The notes beneath the pieces were generated by a model. It searched no databases and was not told the origin of the DNA. It saw only the letters and a program-made list of their open reading frames with translations. The position numbers were made by a program, and so were the translations under genes. This document shows, in pieces, positions 1 to 11,327 of a stretch of 64,000 bases of DNA. Position 1 is the first letter of the stretch. Each line of letters opens with the position of its first letter. This DNA comes from Triglochin maritima (taxonomy: Eukaryota > Streptophyta > Magnoliopsida > Alismatales > Juncaginaceae): positions 47,514,925 through 47,578,924 of the forward strand of contig OY821772.1 of NCBI GenBank assembly GCA_963682175.1. Reading direction: 5' to 3'.

Positions 1-1364
1 GATGAATAATTCAGATGCAGTTTGTAGAGGTCACCCTCTAAAATTCCAGAACCAACAAAACAAGAGTTATAATAAAGTTTAAGCATTCCATTTCCAAACT
101 GACATAAATAACCACAAAGGTCAAGTTTAGATACCGAAATTAAATTTCGAACAACAGAGGGAATATAAACTACATCATATAAATAGAGGACAAAACCATT
201 CTTTAATACTAAACGAATGGTTCCAACAACCTCAACTTCAGTCTCTTGCCCGTTAGCAACTTTAAGTTTCCTTCCTCCCTTTGGGAGTTTGGTCACAGAA
301 TGGAATTCTTGCAATGAGTTCGTAATGTGCACAGTTGCACCAGTGTCAACCCACCATGTATGTGAAGGAACATCAACCAAAAAGGATTCATAAATCATAA
401 AATTAGTTTCATTACCCTTCTTAGCGAGTCATGCTTTAAAGTCATCACACTCCTTCCTTACATGTCCAGACTTCTTACAAAAGTGACATTTCGGAGTAAA
501 AGCAGGCTTTGTACCAGATGTACTTGCTTTGTCATTAGCAACAACCGCCTTCATTTTCTTTTTCCCTTTACCGTTACCATTAAATTTTCTCTTTGTTGGA
601 CCATTAAAGGCAAGGTGTGCAAAGTCAGGCTTTTCAATTTTAAGCCTTTCTTCTTCTTCAACACACATAGGAATTAATTAACTCATTTTCCATTTCTCTT
701 TCTGCGTATTATAATTGATCTTGAAAGGACCAAAATGCGCAAGCAGAGAAGTCATAATAAAATGAACAAGAAAACCTTCAGAAATTGCCATATCCATGCC
801 TTTCAGTTTTGTGGCCATATCGCTCATCATCATGATATGTTCACGTATACCGCTAGTCCCATTATACTTGGTTGTGAGCATTTTCATTATAAGGGCACTT
901 GCATTAGCTTTGGAAGTCCCCTTAAACTACTTTTCAACAGAAGCCAAATACTCTTTTGCATTAAATGTCTTGTTAGCACTATCTTTTTCAGGGATTGCTC
1001 CCCGGATAGCAGGAGTAATAGAACTCTTCATAATCATTAGTGACATGCGATTAGAACACTCCCACTTTTCATAACTGGCATTTAGTTCGTTGGAACTAGT
1101 GGTTGTAGGAGGTGTGGGAGCATCCATACGAAAAGCAAGATCGAGTTCCAAAACACCTAGACATATTTCTATTTGCTCCTTCCAAGTAAGAAAATTTGTT
1201 CCATTAAGGGGTTCAATTCCAGATAGTTGTGATGTAATATGTGATGTATTCAATGCTGCAAAATTATCAAAATATATATGATGCTTACTTTCATTAACTA
1301 CATAAACCACACGAGAAACAAATGACATAATAACATTAATTAACTGTAATCTAACAGTTAACAA
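1..1364 (-). pseudogene. copia gag-protease fragment with three in-frame stops
   Basis: One reading frame encodes a UBN2-type copia gag (about 1364-690), a CCHC zinc knuckle of form C-x2-C-x4-H-x4-C (about 480-440) and an aspartic protease with the active-site triad in the context WWVDTGAT (about 365-330). It continues to the window edge with the usual post-protease region. The frame is never shifted, but stop codons interrupt it at 927-929, 678-680 and 429-431. The three gag segments share the same frame, so these are point mutations in an old copy. The start of gag is uncertain because several Met codons lie near 1364-1320. The product is not expected to be functional. Confidence 0.85.
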
Positions 1365-2654
1365 ACTGAAATTAACATTAAATACTCAAAAATATTTCAG
1401 TTAATTCATAACCGTTTTGCATAATTATTAATCTAAGTTGGTATGATTAATAACATGCACGTTAATATACATTTATAAATCAATTTACATCACCGTTGGG
1501 CAGAAAATAAATTGATTTACAAAATCATTAGTCATAAGAGAATTTATAAAATAAATCATGTCTATAATTAAAGTTGGTAAAATTATGTCCATGATTTATC
1601 ATACATAAAAATTGTGATTTAACACCACAAGATAACCATCACAAAAATTATTTAACAAAATAAAATCGACAATTAAAGTTGGTAAAATTGACGATAATCA
1701 GTCGTTAAATATATCATATTATGGTTAATAATTTTTCATAAGGCAAACATGTACAATAATTTTCCGTTGGATCAATTATTATACATGACAATCATAATTT
1801 TACATTTTTCATAAAATGCATAAATCATATTTAGAATTGCATGAGCATGAATCTCATAATATCGTGACATTAAATTTCTCTAAATTACATAAATGTAGGA
1901 AGATCAACGTCATTAATTATAATCCATAATAAACAAAATTGTAATAACAGAAAAGAAAATAATCACGATTGCAAATTATCCAAACAGAGAAAAATTGACC
2001 AACTTGCACGTTCCTTCGTCATGTCATCTTCATTCAGTTATTAATTTATAGACAAACATATATGGACAAATTAATCATGCACGATTGAGGGCAAACAAAA
2101 TCACATAAAGTCGGAAGATGTTAATCCAAGTAAAAAAACAACATCAAAAGATTCAAAAAAAATATTGTTATTTAACCATAAGGTACGGTCATATAGTTGT
2201 CTTAAGGTATTTCCAATTACATAAAAAATAAAGTTGAAAAGTCTGCACATGTCCATTATCGTGAAGTTTGATCTTTTCTTTTATTTAATTAATGAATAAA
2301 AGAAAATCAAAACGTGATTGGTTATTGGTTCGACATATAAATTATGCATTTCCAATCTCAACTTTCATAAAGGACATGAATAAAATGAAATATAAATATC
2401 TAATTTTAAATCAAGTTTTGTGGAAGATTTAAACATCACGTGTGGTCAAACATAATTTACCATACACAAACAATGATTTCGTCAATTTCCATATCACAAT
2501 TTATGCAACAGTATACAAAAATATTAAATTTTGGAAACACATCAGTTTAAAGTAATTTTAAATTTGGCGTGCAATAATAATCTAAAACATTATCATAATG
2601 ATTAAAAGCATGTCCAAAACAAATCTTAATATGTATAATATACGAATTTAGTTT

Positions 2655-2668
2655 GGCTCTTGATACCA
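2655..2668 (-). promoter_or_regulatory. primer-binding site (initiator tRNA-Met)
   Basis: The minus strand reads TGGTATCAAGAGCC two bases inside the LTR. This matches the usual plant complement of the initiator tRNA-Met 3' end (TGGTATCAGAGC) with one extra A, a form common in copia elements. Confidence 0.8.
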
Positions 2669-2670
2669 AA

Positions 2671-3050
2671 TGTTAGAAATAAGTATGTTCTAATACATTA
2701 AGAACATGATAAACAACAAGATCTACTACTAAATTCTATATAAAATAACATTAATGAAAACACTTACAACTAGATGTCAAAGACATCTTGAAGAACGTAA
2801 AGCGGAAGTGATCTTCAATTGTTTTCCCTAGACTTGATGATGGATGATCCTCTTGAATTTTGGGAGAAAATTTAGAGAGAGGATGGTGAAAATTAACTAG
2901 GGCAACAATTGGGACCAAAAATCTTTATTTATAGAATTTTGTGTGTGGTAGTTTCTTCCATCAAAATAACTACTCACTAACACACTTAATGGACATGCAT
3001 GACTTTAATTAATTATTTAATGGAATAATATAGACCACGTAATAATAACA
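2671..3050 (-). repeat. 5' LTR of the copia element
   Basis: A 380-bp LTR with ends TGTTA and TAACA. Its inner edge abuts the primer-binding site and its outer edge abuts the start of homology with segmental duplication copy 2. The second LTR lies outside the window, so divergence cannot be measured. Confidence 0.75.
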
Positions 3051-3314
3051 GTTATATATATTGTTAAACCCCAAGGTGGGGCGAAGAACGTGTGAATGTT
3101 TTTGAAGAAAATAAAATTGACCGGTCCAAGGAGATGTTCGAGAAAGAAACTACCTAATGCACAATATTGAATATAACTTTTACTGAATTTACCGTCCGAA
3201 TTTAGTAATAATTTTTCTTGCGTATACGCTATATAAAAGTTGAACCAATACTTACAAGTTACAGTAATGATTTATGATTTATTAACCATTTTTATATCTA
3301 CACATGTTTATTAT

Positions 3315-4276
3315 TGTTGAATATTGGTCTATGTTTGTTAAGGAAGCAAAACCAGGATGAAACGGTTGACCGGATGAGATCCGGTCTACCGATCCAAAAC
3401 TCCAGGCACTTTTGGCGATACAGGGTTTGGACGACCGAATTGGATTCGGTCCACCGAACCAAGGATCCCAGGCAACTAGGATCGGACGACCGAATTGGAT
3501 TCAGTCTACCATCAGAGGACAACAGACACTTCAGAACAATGAGTTCGGTAAACCGTTTGAGGGATTTTTGGTGTTCCGAGAATCTAAAAGTGTTTGTCGA
3601 AATTGGAATGGTCCACCGAGGGGTGATCGGTCGACCGTGGGGTTGTTGGAGAATTAGTTAGTTCGTGGGAGAAGGGTTCTCGCGATATACCGAGCCGCAT
3701 GAAGAAGCGTTCCAACGGTCAACCAGGAAGGATTCAGCTAACCGAATCGCAACATGAAGCGCTCATGTTTAGTCAAGGACAGTCGACCGAAGGAGCATCG
3801 GTCGACCGGTGCCCACGATTTTTCAGCATGGTTTTTGCTTAATTATAGCTCAGTTTTTTAGTCTATAAAAGGACTTGTTTGCTCTTGGTTTTAATATAAC
3901 GTACAAGTGTGATATTTCCTTCATTGTGAGTTGAGAGATTATGCTAGAGAAAGATCTAGGGTGATTTGGAGGACATATTGCCTCAATATACTTGTAATCT
4001 CGGTTGCTTCTCTTGTTGGAGAATCGGAAGAAGGAAAGGAAACCCGTAGGAGCCCCCTAAGGACGTAGGCACGTTGCCGAACCTTGTAAATCGCGTGTGT
4101 CGTGGTTGTTTTAGGTGTGCGTTTGTGTTTGCTTGTTTATTTTTCATCTTATTTGTGTTCTTGTTGCATTAAGTTTGGGAGAAGGTCTGAAGTTTATTTT
4201 CGCAAGTCAATATTCGGTATTACGTGGTGCATTTAATTTGTATCGTGTTAGTGCATTGTTAGATCTCCTCCGAGCA
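3315..4276 (+). mobile_element. solo LTR, copia type, with palindrome pairs
   Basis: A 962-bp insertion bounded by TG and CA and flanked by the 5-bp duplication ATTAT (3310-3314 and 4277-4281). Copy 2 of the segmental duplication has the empty site with a single ATTAT at 16928-16932, proving the boundaries. The 5' half holds degenerate CGGTCGACCG-type motifs paired 19-20 bp apart (for example 3783 and 3802). A TATA-like TCTATAAAAGG lies at about 3861. The distal part resembles the LTRs at 41824 and 45273. No internal coding region remains, as expected after LTR-LTR recombination. Confidence 0.9.
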
Positions 4277-5699
4277 ATTATCACTTGCATTTTCTTTTCG
4301 AAAGCATTACCGCTTGTATTTTTATTTTTTTGTAATTAAATTAAACCCAATACGTGGCCCACTTTGCTATGACTTGATCACTAGTCTAGATATTTCAAGA
4401 TAAATTAGGAATCTATCAACTAAAGTTATTAAAGTGATATTATAACTTGTATATTGTTAAAGCTTGAATAGTGTAGCCATTTAGCAACTAACTAAAAACC
4501 AAGCACAAGGTGTGGGGCCATAGGCATTATGTGACATAAAATTCATTATCTTGAGGTGTACGTGGCAAAAATATCATTCTAAAAGGGGACTTCCGAACTC
4601 AATATCAGTAAACTATAGCACGTAATACCACAAATTTCATCTGAGATAAGAGGTAGGTTACAAGATCCCATGGTAAAAATAAAGTTCAAACGCTGTCAAA
4701 CAGAATAACTGTAAGTGGTAAAGAAATTGACAAGAGCAACATAAAAATATCCGTAATATTCTCTTCCGTATTTTCTAAAAAAACATTTTTTTCATTACTC
4801 TCAAGTCTTTACTTTTTTCAACTCTCTTTTTTAGGTGTTCAACTCTGCAAACTCGTAATGGTGAACCTCACGTCATCTAAAGTTAGGCTTGGAATCTCCT
4901 CCAATAAAAGTTAGGCTTGGAATCTCCTCCAAAAAAAGTTAGGCTTGGAATTAAAGCAATAGAACCACCATCCTCTCACCTTCTTCTGAAAGCTTGTTCT
5001 CCACTTTTTCATACAAGGGACTTACTTATTCAACTTTCCCTTGAAAATAAGTCGGGTTAAATATCTTGAGTACGTATGAGTAGTTCATAAATTGGTGTTA
5101 TTATCAAACGGGAGGTGTAAATGTAAATTCCAAAATTTCTTTGGTAGTCAAGTTCCTCAATATAATTCCAAATATAATATAATAAAAAATTCAAACCTTA
5201 CATTTTAGTATATAATGCAAGTTATCTCTGCACATCAAAAATCATAAAATCAGACATATGTTTTCAACAAGATTAATACTAGAATAAAAATGAAGGCATC
5301 TTATTTGTCGGTTTATTGATATTATATGAAATGATTATCAAATTTTACGATTTTCGACGTACATGAATAACTTATGCCATAGATCGAAATGTACAATTTA
5401 GATTTTCAATTATATCAAAAATTATAAGTATATTGAAAGAACTTCAACCTCAAGTAAATATAGAGAATCACAGTCCCATGCTAGCTATTAAAAATAATCC
5501 TCTAAGCTTAATTAACTAAAGCTCCATCCAAAAAATTACTCGACCAACCTAATTGGTGGACGCTGCTTTAGTTAGCATATATTCCTTTCGCCATCCCACT
5601 GATATCTATCCACAAACTCAATTGCCATTTCGCACTTCACAGCAAAAAAAACTAGCAGATTGATAGCCCAGCTGCATTAAGCACAAGCTTGTTTTAGAA
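4277..5699. other. upstream region of EF-hand A, no gene seen
   Basis: AT-rich spacer shared with copy 2 (about 16930-18823), where it is diverged up to about 5440 and then almost identical. It includes a short direct repeat (4880-4953) and a block at about 5195-5445 absent from copy 2. No convincing coding sequence. A weak TATA-like ATATATTCC lies at about 5577. Confidence 0.6.
4880..4953 (+). repeat. short tandem repeat, three units
   Basis: The phrase AGTTAGGCTTGGAATCTCC occurs twice in full, followed by a third partial unit, with a period of about 27 bp. Copy 2 has only two units (about 18256-18300), so copy number differs between paralogues. Confidence 0.8.
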
Positions 5700-5984
5700 A
5701 TGGCGATTATAGGCCAACAAACGCTGCCTAAGCAAGACATGACCATAGCCGAGTTCAAGGCGTGGCTGAGGAGGTTCGACACCAACCGTGACGGCCAGAT
5801 AAACGTTGAGGAGCTCCAGCGTGCACTCCAGAGCCTCCGGGTCGGATCCGCAAGGAGGAAAGCGCGTAGAGGCATGAAGGAAGCCGATGTTAATGGCGAT
5901 GGTCTGATCGACAAAGATGAGATTGAGAGGCTTCTGGATCATGTTCAGAGAAATTTCAACACGAAAATCCCACGTGCAAAGTAG
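5700..5984 (+). CDS. small EF-hand calcium-binding protein A
   Basis: Intronless 94-aa protein with two canonical EF-hand loops: residues 27-38 (D-T-N-R-D-G-Q-I-N-V-E-E) and 63-74 (D-V-N-G-D-G-L-I-D-K-D-E). Acidic residues occupy positions 1, 3, 5 and 12 of each loop, with Gly at 6 and Ile at 8, so both should bind calcium. The core resembles the plant family of roughly 100-aa two-EF-hand calmodulin-like proteins beginning F-K-x-W-L. No signal peptide or membrane segment; probably a cytosolic or nuclear calcium sensor. Its partner is unknown. The protein is identical to the copy at 18824. The ATG is the first in frame and follows a long identical leader. Recognition is at family level only. 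Confidence 0.88.
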   Translation: MAIIGQQTLPKQDMTIAEFKAWLRRFDTNRDGQINVEELQRALQSLRVGSARRKARRGMKEADVNGDGLIDKDEIERLLDHVQRNFNTKIPRAK

Positions 5985-7802
5985 ACATGTATGTCCATGT
6001 CTACATGCAATAAGCATTCGTGTCTGCTGTTTATTTGTCGGGCGTGCATGCATGTATTAAACGTAGTGTGTTGTGTTCTTAATTTGAAATCTGGAAGTGT
6101 TTGCTTGATGTGTTTGTTCTTTTGGCTATAAAATCAACAAAGAATTTTGTTGTTATGGTATTGTGCAATATTTGATATTAGTAGATCATATTCTGACTAA
6201 GAGATTCAAGAAGTTTTTTGGCAAGTGATTAATGTAACCCCGATTGCTAATCCTAATTGGCAAGGGAAGATTATAAAGTGGTTATAGATAAACATCCATC
6301 CCCAGAACCTGGCTCAGAAATTATCAAATCAAAATGGTTACTAATAATGAAGTGCAAGTAAAAGGTGTGATTGATTTGTAGTTTGTTAGAAAACTTGAAG
6401 TTTTGGAACTCAAATTCTACAAGTTTCACGACTCCCATAATTTTATATAAATATGGGTACGTTATTCCACTTCCACAAAAAACCCAAAGGAAGTCAAGCT
6501 CCATACAGTTTAACCTAAAACTGTAATTTTCTAATAATATCTAAAAAATAAAATATTCTTCTCAACTTTATCAAAATATATTTTTTTGTACTAATCACCC
6601 AAATTTGAGTATTGGGAACTCGAGTTCCAAGGTTTCCTCTACTTCCTTTCAAGCAATCACACTAAGAAGAAAAAACCACCAAATGTGTCTTGCTATTATA
6701 GGCTCCAACCAAATATCACGCCCTTTGGTTTAACTAGCAAGAGTTAAATTAAATTAAGGAAAGGCGGTTCAACATTGAAAAATACATCATGGTCTCTAAG
6801 AACGTAATTACGCCAAATCTTGTTATATTTTGTGTGTACTTGTGCTTTGTTTTTTATTTGTTTGGTTTGGAAATTGTAATTGGATGTTTAGTGTCGTATG
6901 GTTCATGCTTGTGGAGTTGTGGTCTTGTGGGTGGCTCGCACCTGTCTTGGTAAAACATCTTTGGTTGTTGTTTGCTTGGAGTTATTCCACAGATTGTATT
7001 TGTGTCACGGTAAAGCATCTAAGATTGTTGTTTACATGGGAGTAAATCTAACTTTTTTTCATTCTTAATATATTAATATTTTAAATTGCAAATCAACTCG
7101 TTGGAATGTATATATGCAAACCAACTAGACAGGTCTCAGTCGATCGAATAACCATCACCATCATAGTTATTTGATTGCGATGATATATAGTGCGATCAGA
7201 TTCCAAACCCTAACCCCAACATTACATAGTTTTTCAATATTGTTGCTGGCAATATAATACACGTTCACTAAGTAAGTACGCAACTTAATTTACTTTTCCT
7301 CCACTAATCACCGTCCTACTCTAATTGGGATTTCGGACAACGAACACGTCCGGATGCAGTTTCAAACTTTGTTTATTCGAAGACTCGATCAAAATTTTAA
7401 TGATGTTTTCGTCTTAATTACTTCCACCTTAATCTCATGACATGTTTGATGTCTATCGTGATACGATCTGTAGTCTTCCATATTCCAATTGATTGGTTGC
7501 TTCTTTTTCCTGATATATGTTAGGCTGCTGCCACTTTATTCCACGCAAAATTAAAGATGAAGAATCATTTCATGATGAAAGAAATCTATAAAAAGTCATC
7601 ATATCAGTGGAGAAGGAATCCACATCTAAACCATCAGAAGTGGCGCCAGACCATATCAACCACCCAAACATCAAATCCATTGTCACGTGACAAATAGGCA
7701 AATAGTAGAATATACAAATTATTGAGCCACTTTCCATTATTCCTTTTAGCCTTTAGGTGACTTGACGCCGACCAAAACCATATGCATCACAGACCAACCC
7801 CT
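5985..7802. other. spacer between EF-hand A and B, no gene seen
   Basis: AT-rich sequence. From EF-hand A to about 7385 it is almost identical to 19109-19535 plus 27971-28935 in copy 2, then identity falls abruptly. The only open frames are short. One 71-aa frame at 6830 is identical in both copies, but so is the surrounding non-coding DNA, so its conservation is not evidence of a gene. Confidence 0.6.
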
Positions 7803-7811
7803 ATAAATAAA
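7803..7811 (+). promoter_or_regulatory. TATA box of EF-hand B
   Basis: TATAAATAA lies about 70 bp before the ATG at 7878. This spacing gives a leader of roughly 40 nt. Confidence 0.6.
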
Positions 7812-7877
7812 CCTCCAACTTAATCCCATAAATTGCACACAAACATATCAGAATTAATTTTGTGATCATAATCAACT

Positions 7878-8198
7878 ATGGCAATCACGCAAAGCCCAAT
7901 CAATAGGCAGCCAGTAATGGTAGTCAACAAATCGGTGGCCACTGACATGTCGGTGGAGGACTTCAAGGACTGGCTGAAGAGGTTCGACGTGGACCAGGAT
8001 GGGCGCATAAGCCGCAACGAGCTCCGGGCGGCTATCCGGGCGGTCGGGGGACGGCTCAGCAGGTGGAAGAGCAAGCAAGGCCTCAAGAATGCTGATTCCG
8101 ATGGCAATGGCTACATAGACATTGGTGACACGGGAGAGGTTGATCATCTCATCTCCTTCGCCCAAACCACCTTGGGAATGAATATTGAAACTTATTAG
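7878..8198 (+). CDS. small EF-hand protein B, second loop altered
   Basis: Intronless 106-aa protein related to EF-hand A. The first loop, residues 37-48 (D-V-D-Q-D-G-R-I-S-R-N-E), is canonical. The second, residues 73-84 (D-S-D-G-N-G-Y-I-D-I-G-D), ends in Asp instead of Glu at position 12 and is followed by T-G-E-V-D where A has a regular helix. Asp at position 12 generally weakens or shortens calcium coordination in EF-hands, so this loop may prefer magnesium or bind weakly. There is a 24-residue N-terminal extension before the F-K-x-W-L segment. The gene is absent from the paralogous position near 29640, where flanking sequences are joined. A good TATA box supports expression. Family-level identification only. 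Confidence 0.87.
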   Translation: MAITQSPINRQPVMVVNKSVATDMSVEDFKDWLKRFDVDQDGRISRNELRAAIRAVGGRLSRWKSKQGLKNADSDGNGYIDIGDTGEVDHLISFAQTTLGMNIETY

Positions 8199-9801
8199 TT
8201 TTGGGTAATTAGTGGCTAATTTGGTATTGTTATGTAATAAGTCGCTTGTCGATATATGTATGGTTTTAGAAGAAAGTTGGAAACCAATGTGTTTCTTTTG
8301 CCTGTAGCTCGCTTGATCCCTTGTATATAACCTACAATTGTGGCAATAAAACAGATTAATTATCAAAGCCAACTTAAATTGGTGCAGATAGTCTCAATTC
8401 ACTGAACTCACTTTCATAAATTGTTTTAGAATTTTGTCTTGAACAATGCTTGACTATTTCCCAAAGCTAATAATGCATAACAAAAGTAAGTAAAGACGAT
8501 ATTACTTGAGTTTTATTAAGCAAGAAACTTTATACAAATCAAATGCATATATTCCTATAAATATTGTCGTGTTACTTCAAATGGACCACACACAATTGTT
8601 GAAAATATGTGTTATTATATAGATAGACGTTGGGAAAGTGTTAATTAATTAACTTTGATTTTTGTATTAAAATATGATTAGGAACGCTGCAACTTTTTGC
8701 TAACATGCATGGAGATATGGTATGGCATGATCTGTTAAGGTGCAGTTCATGCCCGTGTATTTTCTATTTCAGAAACGTTCTCCTAAATAACCGTTTTAGC
8801 AATTCAATTGGAATGTATATTGACAATTATTTAACTATCGACATTTATCTTTTTATATTAACAATTTCATGCAAATCCTCGATACGTATTTAATGGTATG
8901 CTGATATTAGATTTCATGTCTCCCCACTATTACTCTCTCTTTTCATGTGATACAATGCTCTTATATTTTTGTTGTTCAAATAAATCCATTTGACTAACTT
9001 TTTCATTGCTATCAGTTTGCCACTTTATTCCGTTAGATTTAAAAAATGAAGATTCCGCATGCGATAAAGAATAAATTATCTCCAGGATCGAATAAAGTTA
9101 CCTGTTTTGATTCCTTGTGGACCTTTCATTTTTTCTGACGATGCTACGAGCAATTTTCGTTAACAAGGCTGAGATTGGAGTAAGCTGAGTTTAATAACAG
9201 CTAATTATTATCAATTAAATTTAGAAAACTATTTGAATGGATATGTTAAGTTTGAAAGTCAAAAAGATTGTCCAATTTTGACTTTGGGTTCCAAATCCGT
9301 ATCCGGATCTTAATCGGGTCATATTCAGACGGATATGATCCACGTCTCTCCCCGCCCCGAGTCTGAACGACGAGTCAACGAACCCTACACAACGGGTCCA
9401 TCGTTCAAATTTGGTGTCTAGGTGTGCGCAGCGCAGGATGGGGAAAGGTGCGATTTTTGGTGGTGGCGAGGTTTTCGTTGGGAAATTAGAGCTCTTTCCG
9501 GATCTAGGTGGAGATGGGACCGGGAAATTTGGGAAATTAGGGTTCTAGATGAGATGCAGAGGAGAAAGGCCAAAATTATGATGGCGGAAAATCCGAAATT
9601 AGGATTTTTGGCGGATACGGTACAGATCAGGAAGAGAAAGATGCAACTTTTGATGCCGTAGAAAGGAAAAAATTCGCAATCTCAATGGCGGTAATTGCAA
9701 TTTCCGGCACAATATATGATTTTTGGATTGGAAGATGAAGATATAATTTTTATGTTGGAAAGACTTTGATAGAGAGTTAGGGATGTGGGAATAGGAGGAG
9801 A
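8199..9801. other. spacer between EF-hand B and the F-box gene
   Basis: No convincing gene. 8480-9320 aligns with 29660-30330 in copy 2 at roughly 90 percent by eye. About 9340-9705, which includes a short open frame at 9422, is present only here. The region just before 9802 is the F-box leader and aligns with 30330-30990 around the hAT-type insertion there. Confidence 0.5.
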
Positions 9802-11327
9802 ATGGATATGGAAATGTTGGAGGACCATCTAGAGGAATCGTTGGTAAGGGAGAATGCCGAGGGCTTAACTGTTTCAATACAAGATAGGTTTAGTAATTTG
9901 CGCCGCGAGATTATTGATACCATACTCGTAAAGCTCCCTATCAAGGACGCAGCAAGAACTAGTGTTCTGTCTCGGAAATGGAGGTACAGATGGCACTCCA
10001 TGTCGAAGCTCATGTTTGGACGGAAATCTTTGATTCGGCAGCAGTCCAAGTGCGTGAAGCAACAGGAAGACGGCTGGAAGAAGCTCGCGAGAATTGTGGA
10101 TCAAGTTCTTGTTGTTCACGCAGGTCCAATTCGAGAATTTTCGCTTGTTGCCGGGCTTCCCGCTGCCAGCGATGTTGATCGGTGGTTGATTCGCCTAATG
10201 AGGGTTGATATTAGTTGCCTCACACTTTGGTTCTTGTATGGCAGACTTAGACTGTCGTCACATGTTTTTGCTTGCGAGTTGTTGGATAAGTTGATACTTC
10301 ACCGCTGTGAGCTTAGACTACCTGTTTCATTCAGAGAGTTTCCAAGGCTCAAGTCACTAAAGCTTTGTAACGTTTTGGTTTCTGATGATGGACTTGGATT
10401 GCTAATCAGCAACTGCCCTTGCCTGGAGCAATTGGTGTTGCTTGGTGTCGAGAGCTGCCGTCATCTTCAAATTTATGCACCAATGCTGGTGAAATTAATT
10501 CTCCACGGTGCATTTCACGATTTATGCTTTGCCTATGGCCCTGAACTTATTTCTGCAAACATCGGTTTATCCCTCTCTAGAGACATTTGGCACAGTTTGG
10601 GTAAAACCCGTAGTCTAGATAAGGTTTTTGGAGGCATTCAGACAATTAAGCAGCTTTTCATGGAAGAACAATTCCTGCAGGTGATAAATTGGTTATTGTC
10701 TAAAATAAAATCAGTCCTTTTACTTGTTAAGATGAGAAAAGAACTGACGCAAATTTTTCCTCCCCTTATGCCTTATGCCTATTGTAGTTTCTCTCTGAGA
10801 GCTGTGGACTGGAGAGCCTTACCATGAAATTTGAGCACTTGAGTAGAATTCACTTGGATATAAATTTCTCGTCATTAAAGCAGACATTACTTGTTATTAG
10901 CCTCTTCAGAAGCTCTCCTAATTTGCAGAACCTCTCCTTGAAGGTGATTTTCTAGTTAGGCCATCATACATATACAGATATTGTTTGCTTTGTTCGTCCA
11001 TTTAAAATTTAATAATTTTTGGTTCAATGATTTCCATAGGCAATCATCGAAAATGATATTAATCGCCCTGTTATTAACTTTTGGGAATCACAACAACCTT
11101 TAGACTGCTCTTTGGACCAGCTAACGGTGGTGGAGATATCCGACATTATTGGTGCCAAACATGAACTGCAATTTATTAGATTCATTCTTGCGAATTCTCC
11201 AATGCTTGTCACAGCCGAAGTAACAACTAATCAGACTAAACGAGTACTTGACGAAGCAAAAATGTTCAAGGAGTTGTTGAGGTTCAATAGAGCTTCAGAT
11301 CGGGCACAAATCATATATTCAGATTGA
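9802..11327 (+). CDS. F-box/LRR/FBD protein, three exons
   Basis: Modelled exons: 9802-10680, 10788-10943 and 11040-11327, all phase 0 with GT-AG borders, giving 440 aa, the usual size for plant F-box/FBD proteins. An F-box lies at about residues 29-66 (L-R-R-E-I-I-D-T-I-L-V-K-L-P-I-K-D-A, then S-V-L-S-R-K-W). Leucine-rich repeat-like segments follow (residues 150-345), and the last exon holds the FBD region ending F-K-E-L-L-R-F-N-R-A-S. Such proteins are substrate adaptors of SCF ubiquitin ligases, with the F-box binding SKP1-like proteins. The substrate is unknown. Reading through the first donor would add a short tail and stop at 10827; the spliced model restores the family pattern. The copy at 30990-36194 is a pseudogene. 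Confidence 0.85.

Larger units (their letters stand above)
1..3050 (-). mobile_element. Ty1/copia LTR retrotransposon, truncated by window edge
   Basis: Read on the minus strand, the order is 5' LTR (2671-3050), primer-binding site (2655-2668), a long AT-rich leader (about 1365-2654) with no coding sequence, then gag, zinc knuckle and protease running off the left edge. The LTR has matched ends TGTTA...TAACA. The five bases right of the LTR are GTTAT, and the paralogous uninterrupted site at 16672 also reads GTTAT, so GTTAT is the likely target-site duplication. The element interrupts the left part of segmental duplication copy 1. Reverse transcriptase and integrase would lie outside the window. 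Confidence 0.85.

Noticed and set aside
6830..7045. 71-aa frame identical in both duplication copies (also 28390-28605)
   Set aside because: Surrounding non-coding DNA is just as identical, and the frame has no domain or promoter. The identity reflects recent conversion, not coding constraint.
7200..7220. AACCCTAACCCC telomere-like phrase
   Set aside because: A single short occurrence with no tandem array; plant promoters and spacers often contain such a box.
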